The notes beneath the pieces were generated by a model. It ran no database searches. It was not told the origin of the DNA and was given only the letters and a program-made list of their open reading frames with translations. A stretch of 64,000 bases of DNA, from contig JAJECS010000013.1 in the NCBI GenBank assembly GCA_022821905.1, positions 1 through 64,000 on the forward strand, written 5' to 3'. Numbering within the stretch: the first letter of the stretch is position 1; every line of letters starts with the position of its first letter. The position numbers and the translations under genes are program-made. Origin of the DNA: Chloroflexota bacterium. GTDB lineage: Bacteria; Chloroflexota; UBA11872. Of this stretch, positions 36,434 through 45,133 are shown one piece after another.

Positions 36434-36969
36434 CCACTCACCACGGCGATCACGGCGAGACGAGCCTCTTTGACGGGGCGCGGGTGGGAAAGGTCGACGA
36501 GCGGATCGAGGCGCTGGGCTCGGTGGACGAACTCAACTCGTGGCTGGGATTCGCCGCGGCACAGCCGGATGTCGCCGACGTCGGCGACCGGCTGCGGTGG
36601 GTGCAGGAACGGCTGCTGGAGGTCGGCGCCGACCTGGCGAATCCGGGTGGCCGCGCCCGCAGCACCTCGCTCGCGCCCGGTTCGTTGCAAACGCTCGACG
36701 ACTGGCTGGCCGAGTATCGAGATGCATTGCCGCCGCTGCGGCATTTCATCCTGCCCGGCGGGCACGCGCTGGCCGCCGCGCTGCAGGTGGCCCGCTCGGT
36801 GTGCCGCCGCGCCGAACGCGGCGTGTGGCGCGTGGTGACTGACCCCGCGCCGGAAGGCTCGCCGGTGTTTCTCAACCGGTTGTCGGACGTGCTCTTCGAG
36901 ATGGCCCGCGCGGCCAACGCCGCCTCGGGGACCGAGGATCCCCAGTGGCGCGGACGGGGCGACGCCTAA
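36430..36969 (+). CDS. Cob(I)alamin adenosyltransferase, PduO/MMAB type
   Basis: The 179-residue protein has GARVGKVDERIEALGSVDELNSWLG (ATP and cobalamin side), FILPGGHALAAALQVARSVCRRAER and VFLNRLSDVLFEMAR, all hallmarks of PduO-type enzymes. It transfers adenosine from ATP to cob(I)alamin. This fits a B12-using organism, in line with the cobalamin-binding radical SAM protein at 1.5 kb. Translation is coupled to the upstream hydrolase. An N-terminal TxxGDxGET pattern (THHGDHGETSLFDG) is also present. Confidence 0.94.
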   Translation: MTTHHGDHGETSLFDGARVGKVDERIEALGSVDELNSWLGFAAAQPDVADVGDRLRWVQERLLEVGADLANPGGRARSTSLAPGSLQTLDDWLAEYRDALPPLRHFILPGGHALAAALQVARSVCRRAERGVWRVVTDPAPEGSPVFLNRLSDVLFEMARAANAASGTEDPQWRGRGDA

Positions 36970-37230
36970 CTTGCCGGCCCTAACCTAAGTACCCGCCGAC
37001 CCCTTCGAGCTTCCCGTTACACGTCGTCAGTCGCTCGCGGTCCCGGGGCGAGCTTCGGCCCACACATCCCCACCGCGAAGCAGTGCCGGGTGATCGAATT
37101 CCCGATCCACTGCCGTCGCCCTGGCCGGATGTCCTGCTGAAACTGCCGTCCAGCCACAGCTTTGCCGCGGGTAAGAAGGCCAACCGTTGTATGATCTCGG
37201 GTTATATGCGGATCAGACGAGGATCGACCT

Positions 37231-37752
37231 GTGAATACGCAACTATTTGGCGAGCGGATTCCACCTCGGATTCGCAATTTCTTTAGCTTTCCAAACCCGG
37301 TCAACGAAGTGGCTGCAAGGATCGTAGCCGGAATGGTAGTCATCCTATCCATTATCGTGTTGATAACCGGTCAGTGGTGGCTAATGTTCCTCATTGCATA
37401 CGGCTTCTTGGCCAGGGTAGCCACCGGACCGACGCTTAGCCCGATGGGCCTGCTGGCGACCAGGGTGATCGCGCCGCGAATTGCTCAACCGCGGCTCGTC
37501 CCGGGACCGCCCAAGCGCTTTGCTCAAACGGTGGGGCTCATCTTCTCGGTGACCGCACTGGTGTTGCACTTCGCCGCCGGATTGTCGGTGGCGGCTGGCG
37601 TCGTATTGGCGGTGCTGACGGCATTTGCCGCGCTCGAGTCATTTCTGGGTTTCTGCGCCGGGTGCTTTGTATTCAACTACATGATTCGCTGGGGGCTGGT
37701 GCCGAAGTCGGTCTGCGAGGAATGCCTCAAGTTTGACTCGACTCGGACTTAG
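37231..37752 (+). CDS. DUF4395 membrane protein
   Basis: The 173-residue product starts at GTG (MNTQLFGERIPPRIRNFFSF) with GAGG eight bases upstream. VNEVAARIVAG, GPTLSPMGLLATRVIAPRI and the cysteine pair region FLGFCAGCFVFNYMIRWGL are typical of DUF4395. A further CEEC lies at the C-terminus. The CAGC pair in a membrane segment suggests redox activity, and relatives are often next to thioredoxin-like or rhodanese genes, but none is adjacent here. TATGAT at 37190-37195 is a likely -10. Confidence 0.88.
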   Translation: MNTQLFGERIPPRIRNFFSFPNPVNEVAARIVAGMVVILSIIVLITGQWWLMFLIAYGFLARVATGPTLSPMGLLATRVIAPRIAQPRLVPGPPKRFAQTVGLIFSVTALVLHFAAGLSVAAGVVLAVLTAFAALESFLGFCAGCFVFNYMIRWGLVPKSVCEECLKFDSTRT

Positions 37753-38431
37753 GCCGCTCGTTGACCACCGAATCAAGCGTTCCGTATCGCGCGAACATTG
37801 GCGAGGCGCATCGCGGCTGGAGCGCCTGAATCGAGCCGCGCCGCCCGAATTGCAGAGCGTCCGTCCCGAACTCGAGCCCTCGTATGCCCGGTTTTCCGCT
37901 CGCGATTTCAATCTGCGCTGTCGCTTCCGCCTTCCAAGAGCCGACCGCACTCAGAAGAGCCTTGATCTCCTCGGCCACCAGGGACGCCGATGTGGCAATG
38001 GTCTCCCCGGTCCGTATCCGCCCCCTGACCTTTTCGAGGGCGCAGCCCTCCCCCACTCTGCGTTCAGGTCGCGGGCGGTGCACGTGGCCTCGTCCGCGGC
38101 GGCAGGCTTTCGCACATGCCGTGGGCGAATCTCCAACCGTTGGCCCCCTGGCTGTTGGCCGGCTCCGCTTTATCGTTGATCGTGGCGACAACCGTGAGTC
38201 TGTTCGCCGATCTTCCGAGGCGCCACCCTCGCACTCGGTAACAATCGTTCCGAGGGTGATCGCTGGTTGAGCGCGACAGCGCCGGTGTGTACCATCGACG
38301 GGCCTATTATTGAGACGATATCGCAACACCATCCGAGTGCGGTTCTGGATGGACACGCCGAGCAAGCGAAGGGCTGTCGAATCCGCGGGCCATCCGGGCT
38401 GGTTTCGCCATCTCGAGGGAGGGGCGACCGA
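37753..38431. other. Region without a recognised gene
   Basis: I see no convincing gene in these 679 bases. A 212-codon frame on the minus strand (37727-38365) ends in a segment that looks more protein-like (RTGETIATSASLVAEEIKAL), but its first half is arginine/proline-rich and no ribosome-binding site is present. It may be a decayed gene. Near the right end TTGAGC (38267-38272) and TACCAT (38290-38295) have 17-base spacing. A short palindrome, cgatatcg, is at about 38316. Together they could drive the downstream operon. Confidence 0.45.
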
Positions 38432-38740
38432 ATGTTGATCAACACATCACCACGCCGCCCGAACCTCGAACGGGCTCGACGTATCAAGAAGGCAATGCGC
38501 GAAGCGCTGAGTCTTTCCGATGACATGACGGTCACGGTCACCGAGCTGGCGTGTCTCGAAGAAGGCTGCGCCCCCCTCGAAACCGTGATTGGTCTGCTTC
38601 GGCCCGATGCGCCACAGCTTCAGCGTAAGCTACGCAAACCGATGGACGACGTTGACGCATCGGACCTTGTCCAGGTCTGCGCGGCGTGGGGATTCGACGT
38701 AGAGATTCCGGTGCTCGCACGGCCGCGCCAGGAGGACTAG
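38432..38740 (+). CDS. 102-residue protein co-occurring with CobW-type GTPase
   Basis: The start has GGGAGGGG about nine bases upstream. The product (RARRIKKAMREALSLSDDMTVTVTELACLEEGCAPLETVIGLLRPD...) has two cysteines in ELACLEEGCAPLETV and a basic KLRKPMDDVD stretch. From memory, small proteins with a similar ELaC-EpGCpp-ETV core lie next to CobW genes in other bacteria, but their function is not established. The paired cysteines with flanking acids could bind a metal such as zinc (inference). The stop codon is immediately followed by the CobW start (TAGATG). Confidence 0.75.
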   Translation: MLINTSPRRPNLERARRIKKAMREALSLSDDMTVTVTELACLEEGCAPLETVIGLLRPDAPQLQRKLRKPMDDVDASDLVQVCAAWGFDVEIPVLARPRQED

Positions 38741-40123
38741 ATGGACACGCCTCGAAACATACCTGTGACGATCCTTACCGGCTTCCTTGGCTCCGGCAAG
38801 ACGACCCTGCTCAACCGGATCTTGCGGGAGGAGCACGGCAAACGCATCGCCGTGGTCGAAAACGAATTCGGGGAGGTCGGCATTGATCAGGCGCTCGTCA
38901 TCAACGCTGACGAAGAGATCTTCGAGATGTCGAACGGCTGCATCTGCTGCACCGTGCGCGGAGACCTGATTCGCGTGCTCGGCAACCTCATGAAACGCCG
39001 AGACAAGTTCGACTACGTGTTGGTGGAGACCACGGGGCTCGCCGATCCCGGTCCGGTCGCTCAAACCTTCTTCATGGACGACGAGATTCGCGCGGAGTAC
39101 GCGCTGGACGGGATCGTCACGCTCGTCGATGCCGCCCACATCGAGCAGCAACTCGGCCGCAGCGACGAAAGCACGGAGCAAATCGCATTCGCGGACGTCC
39201 TGGTGCTCAACAAGACGGACCTCGTCCATGACGACGCGCTCGACGGGCTCGAGGCTCGGCTCCGCGACATGAACCGCATGGCGCGAGTCGTCCGCAGCAA
39301 GCGGGCGGAGGTCCCCGTCGATACGGTCCTCAACCTCGGCGCCTTCGACCTGGACGAGGTGCTCGGGCGTCGGCCCACGTTTCTCGAGCCGGAATACCCG
39401 TTCGAATGGACCGGCGTCTATTCGCTCGATGTCGGCCGCTACGAGCTCAGCCTGGACGATGGGCCCGATCCGTCGATGTCGCTCGTCGTCGTACCCGACC
39501 AGGGCACGGATGACGCCGCACTTCGCGAGGGCGCGGAATGGTGTGTACGTCGGTACGCCGAACCTGCGGATCTCGTTCGCCCCGGGGACCAGATTCGTGT
39601 CGGCGAGCACCTGAACCTCGAGCTTGACTCCCCAGGGCGCAAGCCGTTCTTCTTGGAGGTCGATACCCCCGTGCGGGTTGGCGTCTTCACCCAGCACACC
39701 GCGGAGGAGTTCGATCTGCAACTGACGAAGGTGGATGGCGCGACCCCCACAGCGAACGGGGCCCCGCGCACCGAGGAAGCGGTCCCAGTCGAGGTCGAGC
39801 GAACCTGGGTGGCCCAGCATGAGCACGACGACGAAGTCGGATCGATCGCCATCGAGGTGGAGGGCGACGTCGATCCCGACAGGCTCAACCTGTGGCTGGG
39901 CCAGCTGCTCAGTGAACGCGGGGTGGACATCTTCCGCATGAAGGGTTTCATCAGCCTCGCGGGTGAGTCGCGCCGCTTCGTCTTCCAAGGGGTGCACATG
40001 CTCTTCGATGGACAGCCGGATCGGCCCTGGGGGGACGCGCCCCGCCGCAATCAACTCGTATTCATCGGACGCAACCTCGACGAGCCGTCCATGCGGCAGG
40101 GATTCGAGGCCTGTCTGACTTGA
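38741..40123 (+). CDS. CobW/P47K-type GTPase, putative metallochaperone
   Basis: The 460-residue G3E GTPase has Walker A GFLGSGKT (residues 14-21), [13 protein letters not shown], the metal-binding [11 protein letters not shown] near residue 66, [12 protein letters not shown] and NKTDLV. The CobW C-terminal domain runs from about residue 220 and ends with [23 protein letters not shown] and [21 protein letters not shown]0523 proteins of this kind deliver zinc (ZNG1/ZigA types) or other metals to target enzymes. It is the middle gene of a tight three-gene operon. No zinc-uptake regulator site is certain upstream. Confidence 0.93.
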   Translation: MDTPRNIPVTILTGFLGSGKTTLLNRILREEHGKRIAVVENEFGEVGIDQALVINADEEIFEMSNGCICCTVRGDLIRVLGNLMKRRDKFDYVLVETTGLADPGPVAQTFFMDDEIRAEYALDGIVTLVDAAHIEQQLGRSDESTEQIAFADVLVLNKTDLVHDDALDGLEARLRDMNRMARVVRSKRAEVPVDTVLNLGAFDLDEVLGRRPTFLEPEYPFEWTGVYSLDVGRYELSLDDGPDPSMSLVVVPDQGTDDAALREGAEWCVRRYAEPADLVRPGDQIRVGEHLNLELDSPGRKPFFLEVDTPVRVGVFTQHTAEEFDLQLTKVDGATPTANGAPRTEEAVPVEVERTWVAQHEHDDEVGSIAIEVEGDVDPDRLNLWLGQLLSERGVDIFRMKGFISLAGESRRFVFQGVHMLFDGQPDRPWGDAPRRNQLVFIGRNLDEPSMRQGFEACLT

Positions 40124-41154
40124 GTGTCGACAGGCCGCAGGGTGTGCTTCGCCGGGGCTGGTCGGCGGAGGTCGGCGACTACGCCATCGCCGGGGGCTGG
40201 ACCCGGCGCGGTGAGGCGCTGGTGGTCGGGGATGCCGCGGGTGGCGTCTACGCATTCGACGGCACGTCTGGCGCGACCATCTGGACGCAGCGCGAAGTCC
40301 ATGAAGGCGGGGTGCTCGCGGTGGCGATGCACCCAAACCGCCCCGAGTTCGCGACGGCCGGCCAGGACGGCCGAGTCTTGGTCTGGAGCGCCGCCGACGG
40401 TCGGGTCCGGGAGGCTCTCGACGTCGGAAACGGTTGGGTGGAGCACGCGGCGTGGTCGCCGGACGGCACGTGGTTGGCAGCCTCCTGCTCCCGGCAGGTT
40501 CACACGTATGGGCCGGATGGAGAGAAAGCCTGGCAGTCCGACGATCATCCCAGCACCGTCAGCGCGATCGCGTGGTCCAGCACCGGGGATCTGGCGACGG
40601 CCTGTTATGGGCGGGTGACGTTCTTCGACGCGTCCACCGGGGAGGTCCGCCAGCAGCTGGAGTGGATGGGGTCCCTGGTGTCGCTGGTCCTAAGCCCGGA
40701 CGGAGACATCGTGGTCTGCGGCAGCCAGGACAACTCGGTGCACTTCTGGCGCCGCTCCACGGAGCAGGACTCGATGATGTCGGGGTACCCGGCGAAGCCG
40801 TCGGCCCTGGCCTTCGATGACAGCGGCACCCTGTTGGCCACCGGCGGAGGCGAGGAAGTGACGGTCTGGAGCTTTCAGGGCAGTGGTCCCGAAGGCACGC
40901 GGCCCGGCGTTATGGAGCATCATGTTGAAAACGTGACCGCGCTCGCCTTTGCTCGCCGCGGGATGCGCTTAGCCTCGGGAGCTCGGGACGGCGACGTCGC
41001 GGTGTGGTCACTAAGGCGCGATGGACACGGCGATCCGATCGGGGTTGCGCCGGTGGCTGATGTGGTCGGCGACCTGTATTGGCGGCCGGATGGACGCGCG
41101 CTTGCTGCGCTCGACGCTCAGGGTGGCGTGACGGTTTGGCGAGTGAGCAAGTAG
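40120..41154 (+). CDS. WD40 repeat beta-propeller protein of the CobW operon
   Basis: The 344-residue product starts at TTG overlapping the CobW stop (TTGA, 40120-40123). It contains about seven WD-type blades, for example [54 protein letters not shown] and [26 protein letters not shown]. There is no signal peptide, so it is cytoplasmic and probably a protein-binding platform. Translational coupling to CobW suggests it acts with that GTPase, perhaps in recognising its client (inference). Confidence 0.9.
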   Translation: MSVDRPQGVLRRGWSAEVGDYAIAGGWTRRGEALVVGDAAGGVYAFDGTSGATIWTQREVHEGGVLAVAMHPNRPEFATAGQDGRVLVWSAADGRVREALDVGNGWVEHAAWSPDGTWLAASCSRQVHTYGPDGEKAWQSDDHPSTVSAIAWSSTGDLATACYGRVTFFDASTGEVRQQLEWMGSLVSLVLSPDGDIVVCGSQDNSVHFWRRSTEQDSMMSGYPAKPSALAFDDSGTLLATGGGEEVTVWSFQGSGPEGTRPGVMEHHVENVTALAFARRGMRLASGARDGDVAVWSLRRDGHGDPIGVAPVADVVGDLYWRPDGRALAALDAQGGVTVWRVSK

Positions 41155-41319
41155 TGAAGCACGACCCAAAGCAGTGAAACAGTGTTCCACCAAAGATCAC
41201 TAAGGCGAACTCAAGCCAGTCCTCGCTGCCAATGTGTTTTGCCGCAAAGAACTCAAGCGGCGCTGCAAGACTGGGCCTGCCTGCACAGGCTGGCACTCAT
41301 GATTGTTCGTCCTCGCCAG

Positions 41320-41456
41320 TCAATCCCCTAGTCGCCGGAGACGCGGGTCCAGCAGGTCCCGCAGGCCGTCACCCACGAGGTTGACCCCCCAACACCGCGA
41401 CAAAGATCGCCGCTCCCGGAAGCAGCAAGAGATGCAGCCCGGATTGCAGGTGCGGG
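41320..41456 (-). pseudogene. Remnant of an OppC/DppC-type permease C-terminus
   Basis: On the minus strand the fragment reads LHLLLLPGAAIFVAVLG, then after a one-base frame change VNLVGDGLRDLLDPRLRRLGD and a TGA at 41320-41322. The GDGLRD-LDPR ending is the hallmark of dipeptide/oligopeptide ABC permease subunits. Only about 45 codons remain. The frame change falls in a run of six G (C6 on the forward strand, about 41385-41390), where five would keep the frame. The rest of the gene is missing and tRNA-Glu begins 22 bases away. Confidence 0.75.
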
Positions 41457-41478
41457 CGGAATCTGCTTGAGAGATGGG

Positions 41479-41552
41479 TAGGGCATGCGGGATTCGAACC
41501 CGCGATCTCCGCCTTGAGAGGGCGGTGTCCTAGGCCGCTAGACGAATGCCCC
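41479..41552 (-). tRNA. tRNA-Glu (anticodon CTC)
   Basis: The minus strand reads GGGGCATTCGTCTAGCGGCC at the 5' end. The anticodon arm is CCGCC-CTCTCAA-GGCGG with CTC at the anticodon. The T arm is GCGGG-TTCGAAT-CCCGC and the acceptor end ATGCCCT pairs with GGGGCAT (one G-T pair). CCA is not encoded. The CTC anticodon reads GAG codons. Confidence 0.97.
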
Positions 41553-41648
41553 ATGCGGCCTTGGCCGCCCGCCATGCTACCGAACCGGCAATGATGGGTG
41601 CAGCCGCGTAGAATCGAATGAGGGGTTCTGGCTGGCTGCCGGGACCTT

Positions 41649-41693
41649 CACCCTCACCCTAGCCCTCTCCCATCAAGGGAGAGGGGACCGGAC
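41649..41693. repeat. Hairpin repeat, family C
   Basis: The core ccctctccc-atcaa-gggagaggg (41663-41685) is a perfect 9-base inverted repeat. It is preceded by ttcaccctcaccctag and followed by gaccgga. Related copies lie at 43936-43980 and, degenerate, at 27330. Confidence 0.8.
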
Positions 41694-41765
41694 TGATCTC
41701 GCCGGCGATTCCGGCAGGGGCCAGAGTTTGCAGGAGAGCTACCACGCCTAGCCAAATCACCGCCG

Positions 41766-43103
41766 ATGTTTGAGACCCTGACCGAGCGGCTGGGGGGCGT
41801 GTTTCAGCGCCTCGGTCGGCGCGGGCGGCTTTCGGAGAAGGACGTCACGGCCGCCCTGCGCGAGGTGCGCATGGCGCTGCTCGAGGCCGACGTCAACTTC
41901 AAGGTGGCGCGCGACCTGGTGGCGGGCATCCGCGAGCGGGCCGTCGGCGCGGAGGTTCTAGAGAGCGTCACGCCGGCGCAGCAGGTCATCAAGATCGTCA
42001 ACGATCAGCTCGTCGACTTGCTGGGCGCCGAGGCGGTGCCCCTGCAGACCGCGTCGACGCCGCCCACTGTCGTGATGCTGGTGGGCCTGCAAGGTTCGGG
42101 CAAGACCACGACGGCGGCCAAGCTGGCGCTGGGCGCCAAGGGACGCGGCGGCACCCCGCTGCTGGTGGCTGCCGACACGCAACGTCCTGCCGCGATCGAC
42201 CAGCTCGTCACGCTGGCAGGACAGGTTGACCTTCCCGTGCACGAGGAGGGCACCCGCCCCTCGCCGCTGGATATCGCCGTCAACGGCGTGGCGCGCGCCC
42301 GCGCCGGGGGTCACAGCCACGTGATTCTCGACACCGCCGGTCGCTTGCAGGTTGACGACGCGCTGATGGACGAGATCGGGCGCATCTCGAAGCGCATCAA
42401 GCCCGACGAGACGCTGCTGGTCGCCGACGCCACCACCGGCCAGGAGGCGGTGGCCGTGGCGGAGGCCTTCCATGCCCGCAGCCCGCTCACGGGCCTGATC
42501 CTCACCAAGCTCGACGGCGACGCCAGGGGTGGCGCCGCACTTTCGGTGCGCGCCGTGACCGGGGTGCCGATCAAGTTCGTCGGCACCGGGGAAACCGTCG
42601 AGCCGCTCGAAACGTTCCATCCCGACCGCATGGCCTCGCGAATCCTGGGGATGGGCGACGTGCTGTCGCTGGTCGAGCGGGCCGAACAGGTCATCGACGA
42701 GCGCCAGGCCAAGGAGATGCAGCGCAAGATGCGCGAGGCGTCCTTTGGGCTGGACGACTTCCTGGATCAGCTGGAGCAGGTGAAGAAGATGGGGTCGCTG
42801 AGCCAGGTGATGAGCATGCTGCCGGGCATGAGCGGCGCGATGAACGATCCAAGCGTGCGGGAGGCGGTCGAGGGCGAAGGACTGCGCCGGTTCGAGGCGA
42901 TCATCCTCTCCATGACGCCCCAGGAGCGCGCCTCGCCGGACATCATCACGGGCCGGCGGCGGCGGCGCATCGCGGACGGCAGCGGTACGTCGGTGCAGGA
43001 CGTGAATCAGCTGCTGAAGCAGTTCAAGCAAGCCCGCCAGATGATGCAGATGATGAGCAGCGGCAAGATGCCGGCGGGATTAAAGGGGCTGTTCGGGGGC
43101 TAG
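41766..43103 (+). CDS. ffh: Signal recognition particle protein Ffh
   Basis: The 445-residue GTPase has the N domain, G1 GLQGSGKTTTAAKLA, AADTQRPAAIDQL, ILDTAGRLQVDD, LTKLDGDARGGAALSV and FVGTGETVEPLETFHPDR. The methionine-rich M domain ends QARQMMQMMSSGKMPAGLKG. With SRP RNA it delivers nascent membrane proteins to the translocon. No SRP RNA gene is recognised nearby. The stop codon shares CTAG with the stop of the convergent DUF1445 gene. Confidence 0.97.
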   Translation: MFETLTERLGGVFQRLGRRGRLSEKDVTAALREVRMALLEADVNFKVARDLVAGIRERAVGAEVLESVTPAQQVIKIVNDQLVDLLGAEAVPLQTASTPPTVVMLVGLQGSGKTTTAAKLALGAKGRGGTPLLVAADTQRPAAIDQLVTLAGQVDLPVHEEGTRPSPLDIAVNGVARARAGGHSHVILDTAGRLQVDDALMDEIGRISKRIKPDETLLVADATTGQEAVAVAEAFHARSPLTGLILTKLDGDARGGAALSVRAVTGVPIKFVGTGETVEPLETFHPDRMASRILGMGDVLSLVERAEQVIDERQAKEMQRKMREASFGLDDFLDQLEQVKKMGSLSQVMSMLPGMSGAMNDPSVREAVEGEGLRRFEAIILSMTPQERASPDIITGRRRRRIADGSGTSVQDVNQLLKQFKQARQMMQMMSSGKMPAGLKGLFGG

Positions 43104-43912
43104 CCGAGCGCCGGCGCGTCGCCGGCCAGCTCATGGTCGCGCCAATCGGTCAGGAACATGTGGCCGGGGGCGTGGGTGATCATCAGCGGCGGGCGCGAGG
43201 CCTGCGCCACCGCCTGGGGCGTGACGCCGCAGGCCCAGAACACTGGGACTTCGTCCTCCCGCATCTCCACAGGATCGCCCCAATCCGGTGTCGCGATATC
43301 CGCAATGCCCAGCGCCGCCGGATCGCCGGAGCACACCGGGGCTCCGTGGACACGCGGATAGCGGGCCGTGATCTCGTGGGCCTCGTCCACCCGATCGGCG
43401 GGGATGGGCCGCATGCTCACGACCATGGGACCGGCGAACGGACCCACTGGCGTGCAGTCGACGGTGGTGCGGTACATCGGCACGATCACGTCCTGCTCCA
43501 GGTGTCGCAGCGGAAACCCGGCGTCCTCCAAGGCGGCCTCGAAGGTGAAGCTGCAACCGAGGAGGAATCCCACCATGTCGTCGCGCCAGTGCGCCAGCGC
43601 ATCGGTGGGCTCCCCGCCGAGCGCCTCCCCGTCGACGTAGACGCGGTAGCGAGGCGCGTCGCGGCGGATATCGGCGCCGGGTGCGAACTGCCGAGGCTCG
43701 GCGTCGCCAACGGCGGTGCGCTCCAATAGCGGGCACGGTTGTGGATTGGCGATGCAGAAGGCCTCGAAGTCGTCGGCCATCGCCGACGGCAGCATCACCA
43801 GATTGGCCTGGACATATCCCGGGGCCAGACCGGCGGTGGTGGAGCGCCAGGATCCATCGCGGCACGCCGCCCGCACGGCGGCGCCGGTTTCGAGTCGAGC
43901 GGTGGTGGTCAT
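43100..43912 (-). CDS. DUF1445 protein, D-glutamate cyclase N-terminal-like (putative hydro-lyase family)
   Basis: The 270-residue product has GLAPGYVQANLVMLPSAMADDFEAFC, CPLLERTAVGDAEPR, DMVGFLLGCSFTFEAAL, PVGPFAGPMVVSMRPI and APGHMFLTDWRD, the conserved blocks of the DUF1445/UPF0317 family. In mammals the same domain forms part of D-glutamate cyclase, which turns D-glutamate into 5-oxo-D-proline. The start at 43912 (MTTTARLETG) removes a repeat-derived extension. It follows the DUF4392 gene on the same strand, about 200 bases downstream. Confidence 0.9.
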   Translation of the reverse strand: MTTTARLETGAAVRAACRDGSWRSTTAGLAPGYVQANLVMLPSAMADDFEAFCIANPQPCPLLERTAVGDAEPRQFAPGADIRRDAPRYRVYVDGEALGGEPTDALAHWRDDMVGFLLGCSFTFEAALEDAGFPLRHLEQDVIVPMYRTTVDCTPVGPFAGPMVVSMRPIPADRVDEAHEITARYPRVHGAPVCSGDPAALGIADIATPDWGDPVEMREDEVPVFWACGVTPQAVAQASRPPLMITHAPGHMFLTDWRDHELAGDAPALG

Positions 43913-43935
43913 GCCGGTGCCCGTAACGGGTTTCC

Positions 43936-43980
43936 CCCTCATCCTAACCTTCTCCCTCCAGGGGAGAAGGGACCGGACCC
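43936..43980. repeat. Hairpin repeat, family C
   Basis: The core ccttctccc-tccag-gggagaagg (about 43949-43971) forms a 9-base inverted repeat. It is preceded by ccctcatcctaa and followed by gaccggaccc, matching the element at 41649. A further gagaagggaccggactg half copy is at 44043-44059. Confidence 0.75.
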
Positions 43981-44114
43981 TGCCTGCTCGCCGCTAGCCA
44001 GGGAAGCGGGCATTACAGCGTTGCCACTCGCCGTTCGCGAGCGGAGAAGGGACCGGACTGAAGCTGATCGCCAGTCCCCGAGGGAATAATCACTCGATCA
44101 ATCGGGCGTGACGT

Positions 44115-44975
44115 TTAGCGGTAACGGACCACGATCTCCCGCAGGCTGGCGAGCATTTGCGCGTTCACCTCGAGCGAGTGCCCGTCGACCATGGCGATGT
44201 TCGAGCGCGTCATGCCATCCACCGCGCCGGCTGCCACGAGCCGCTCGATCCAGCGCGCCTCGGCGGCGGCGGCGGGGAGCGTGTCGCGCCCCGTCACGAT
44301 GTCCAGCATGGCGACCAGGCCGTAGGCGCCCCAATTGCTCACCTCGGCCAGCAGCAGGTGGTCGGCCCGGGTCACGCTGACACCTGGGATCAGGCCCTTG
44401 GCCTGGAGGTACGGCGCGATGGCGCCCATGCCGATCTCATTGCCGCCGTCACCGACGGCCACCGAAAGGGGCGCGCGCATGAGGGAGTCCAACGCGGCGG
44501 CAATGCCGGTGATGTCCTCGCCGCGCATGGTCAGGCGACGTCCGTCCGCGGTGGCGCCCGGCCGCTCGATCGCCACCACCAGTTCCGGCGCGTATTCGCG
44601 GCGCAGGGCCTCCCATGTCGCCTGCGCGCCGCGCTCGGTGCTCGGCGCGGCAATGACCCGGCCGATGTCGGCGAGCAGCGCATCGACGACGGGAACAGTG
44701 GTGTCGCAGGCCACAGTGACGACGTCCCAGCCGAGCGCCGCGAGCGTTTGGCCCACCGCCATCGCCCCCGGCGGCCCGTCGGTCTCGCCGATCCCGCCGA
44801 CAGGGAACCCCGTGAGGAGCATGGCCCGCGAAGGCGGCCGACCAGCGATCGCGGTCGCCGCGCGGGCATAGGCGTCGCCGGGCAGCAGCCCGCGGCATGC
44901 GCCAAGGCCGCGGCTGTCCGTGGGGAAGACGGCAGCGGCTATTGCCTCTGCCGCGTTGCGGTGATACTCCTGCAT
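44115..44975 (-). CDS. DUF4392 protein, D-glutamate cyclase C-terminal-like
   Basis: The 286-residue protein carries the DUF4392 pattern: LLTGFPVGGIGETDGPPGAMAV, ELVVAIERPGATADGRRLTMRG, VAVGDGGNEIGMGAI and VTRADHLLLAEVSNWGAYGL. It corresponds to the C-terminal half of mammalian D-glutamate cyclase, while the neighbour at 43100 corresponds to the N-terminal half. Together they probably form one enzyme or pathway acting on D-glutamate or a related compound. No strong ribosome-binding site is seen. Confidence 0.88.
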   Translation of the reverse strand: MQEYHRNAAEAIAAAVFPTDSRGLGACRGLLPGDAYARAATAIAGRPPSRAMLLTGFPVGGIGETDGPPGAMAVGQTLAALGWDVVTVACDTTVPVVDALLADIGRVIAAPSTERGAQATWEALRREYAPELVVAIERPGATADGRRLTMRGEDITGIAAALDSLMRAPLSVAVGDGGNEIGMGAIAPYLQAKGLIPGVSVTRADHLLLAEVSNWGAYGLVAMLDIVTGRDTLPAAAAEARWIERLVAAGAVDGMTRSNIAMVDGHSLEVNAQMLASLREIVVRYR

Positions 44976-45133
44976 GATTTGCGTCGGCCGGTCGTCCTTC
45001 GAATCCCGAGCGAGTGTACGCCGACTCTACTAGGGCGCGACCGTTGCATGCGGATCAACCGGCGACGGCCTCACGATACATTCTCGATTGTCGATCGCGG
45101 CCCCGAACGCAAGACCCTGCAGAAAAGAGAAAT

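Noticed and set aside
37727-38365. 212-codon open frame on the minus strand with a protein-like C-terminal part
   Set aside because: Its first half is arginine/proline-rich as expected from antisense high-GC DNA, there is no ribosome-binding site, and no family was recognised. Kept only as a note on the region.
40910-41296. Minus-strand frame with a hydrophobic, phenylalanine-rich start after the WD40 gene
   Set aside because: Most of it is antisense to the WD40 gene, with no ribosome-binding site; the hydrophobic start is too short to support a gene.
41553-41765. SRP RNA gene next to ffh
   Set aside because: No GGAA-tetraloop SRP RNA core is recognisable; the interval contains a family C hairpin repeat.
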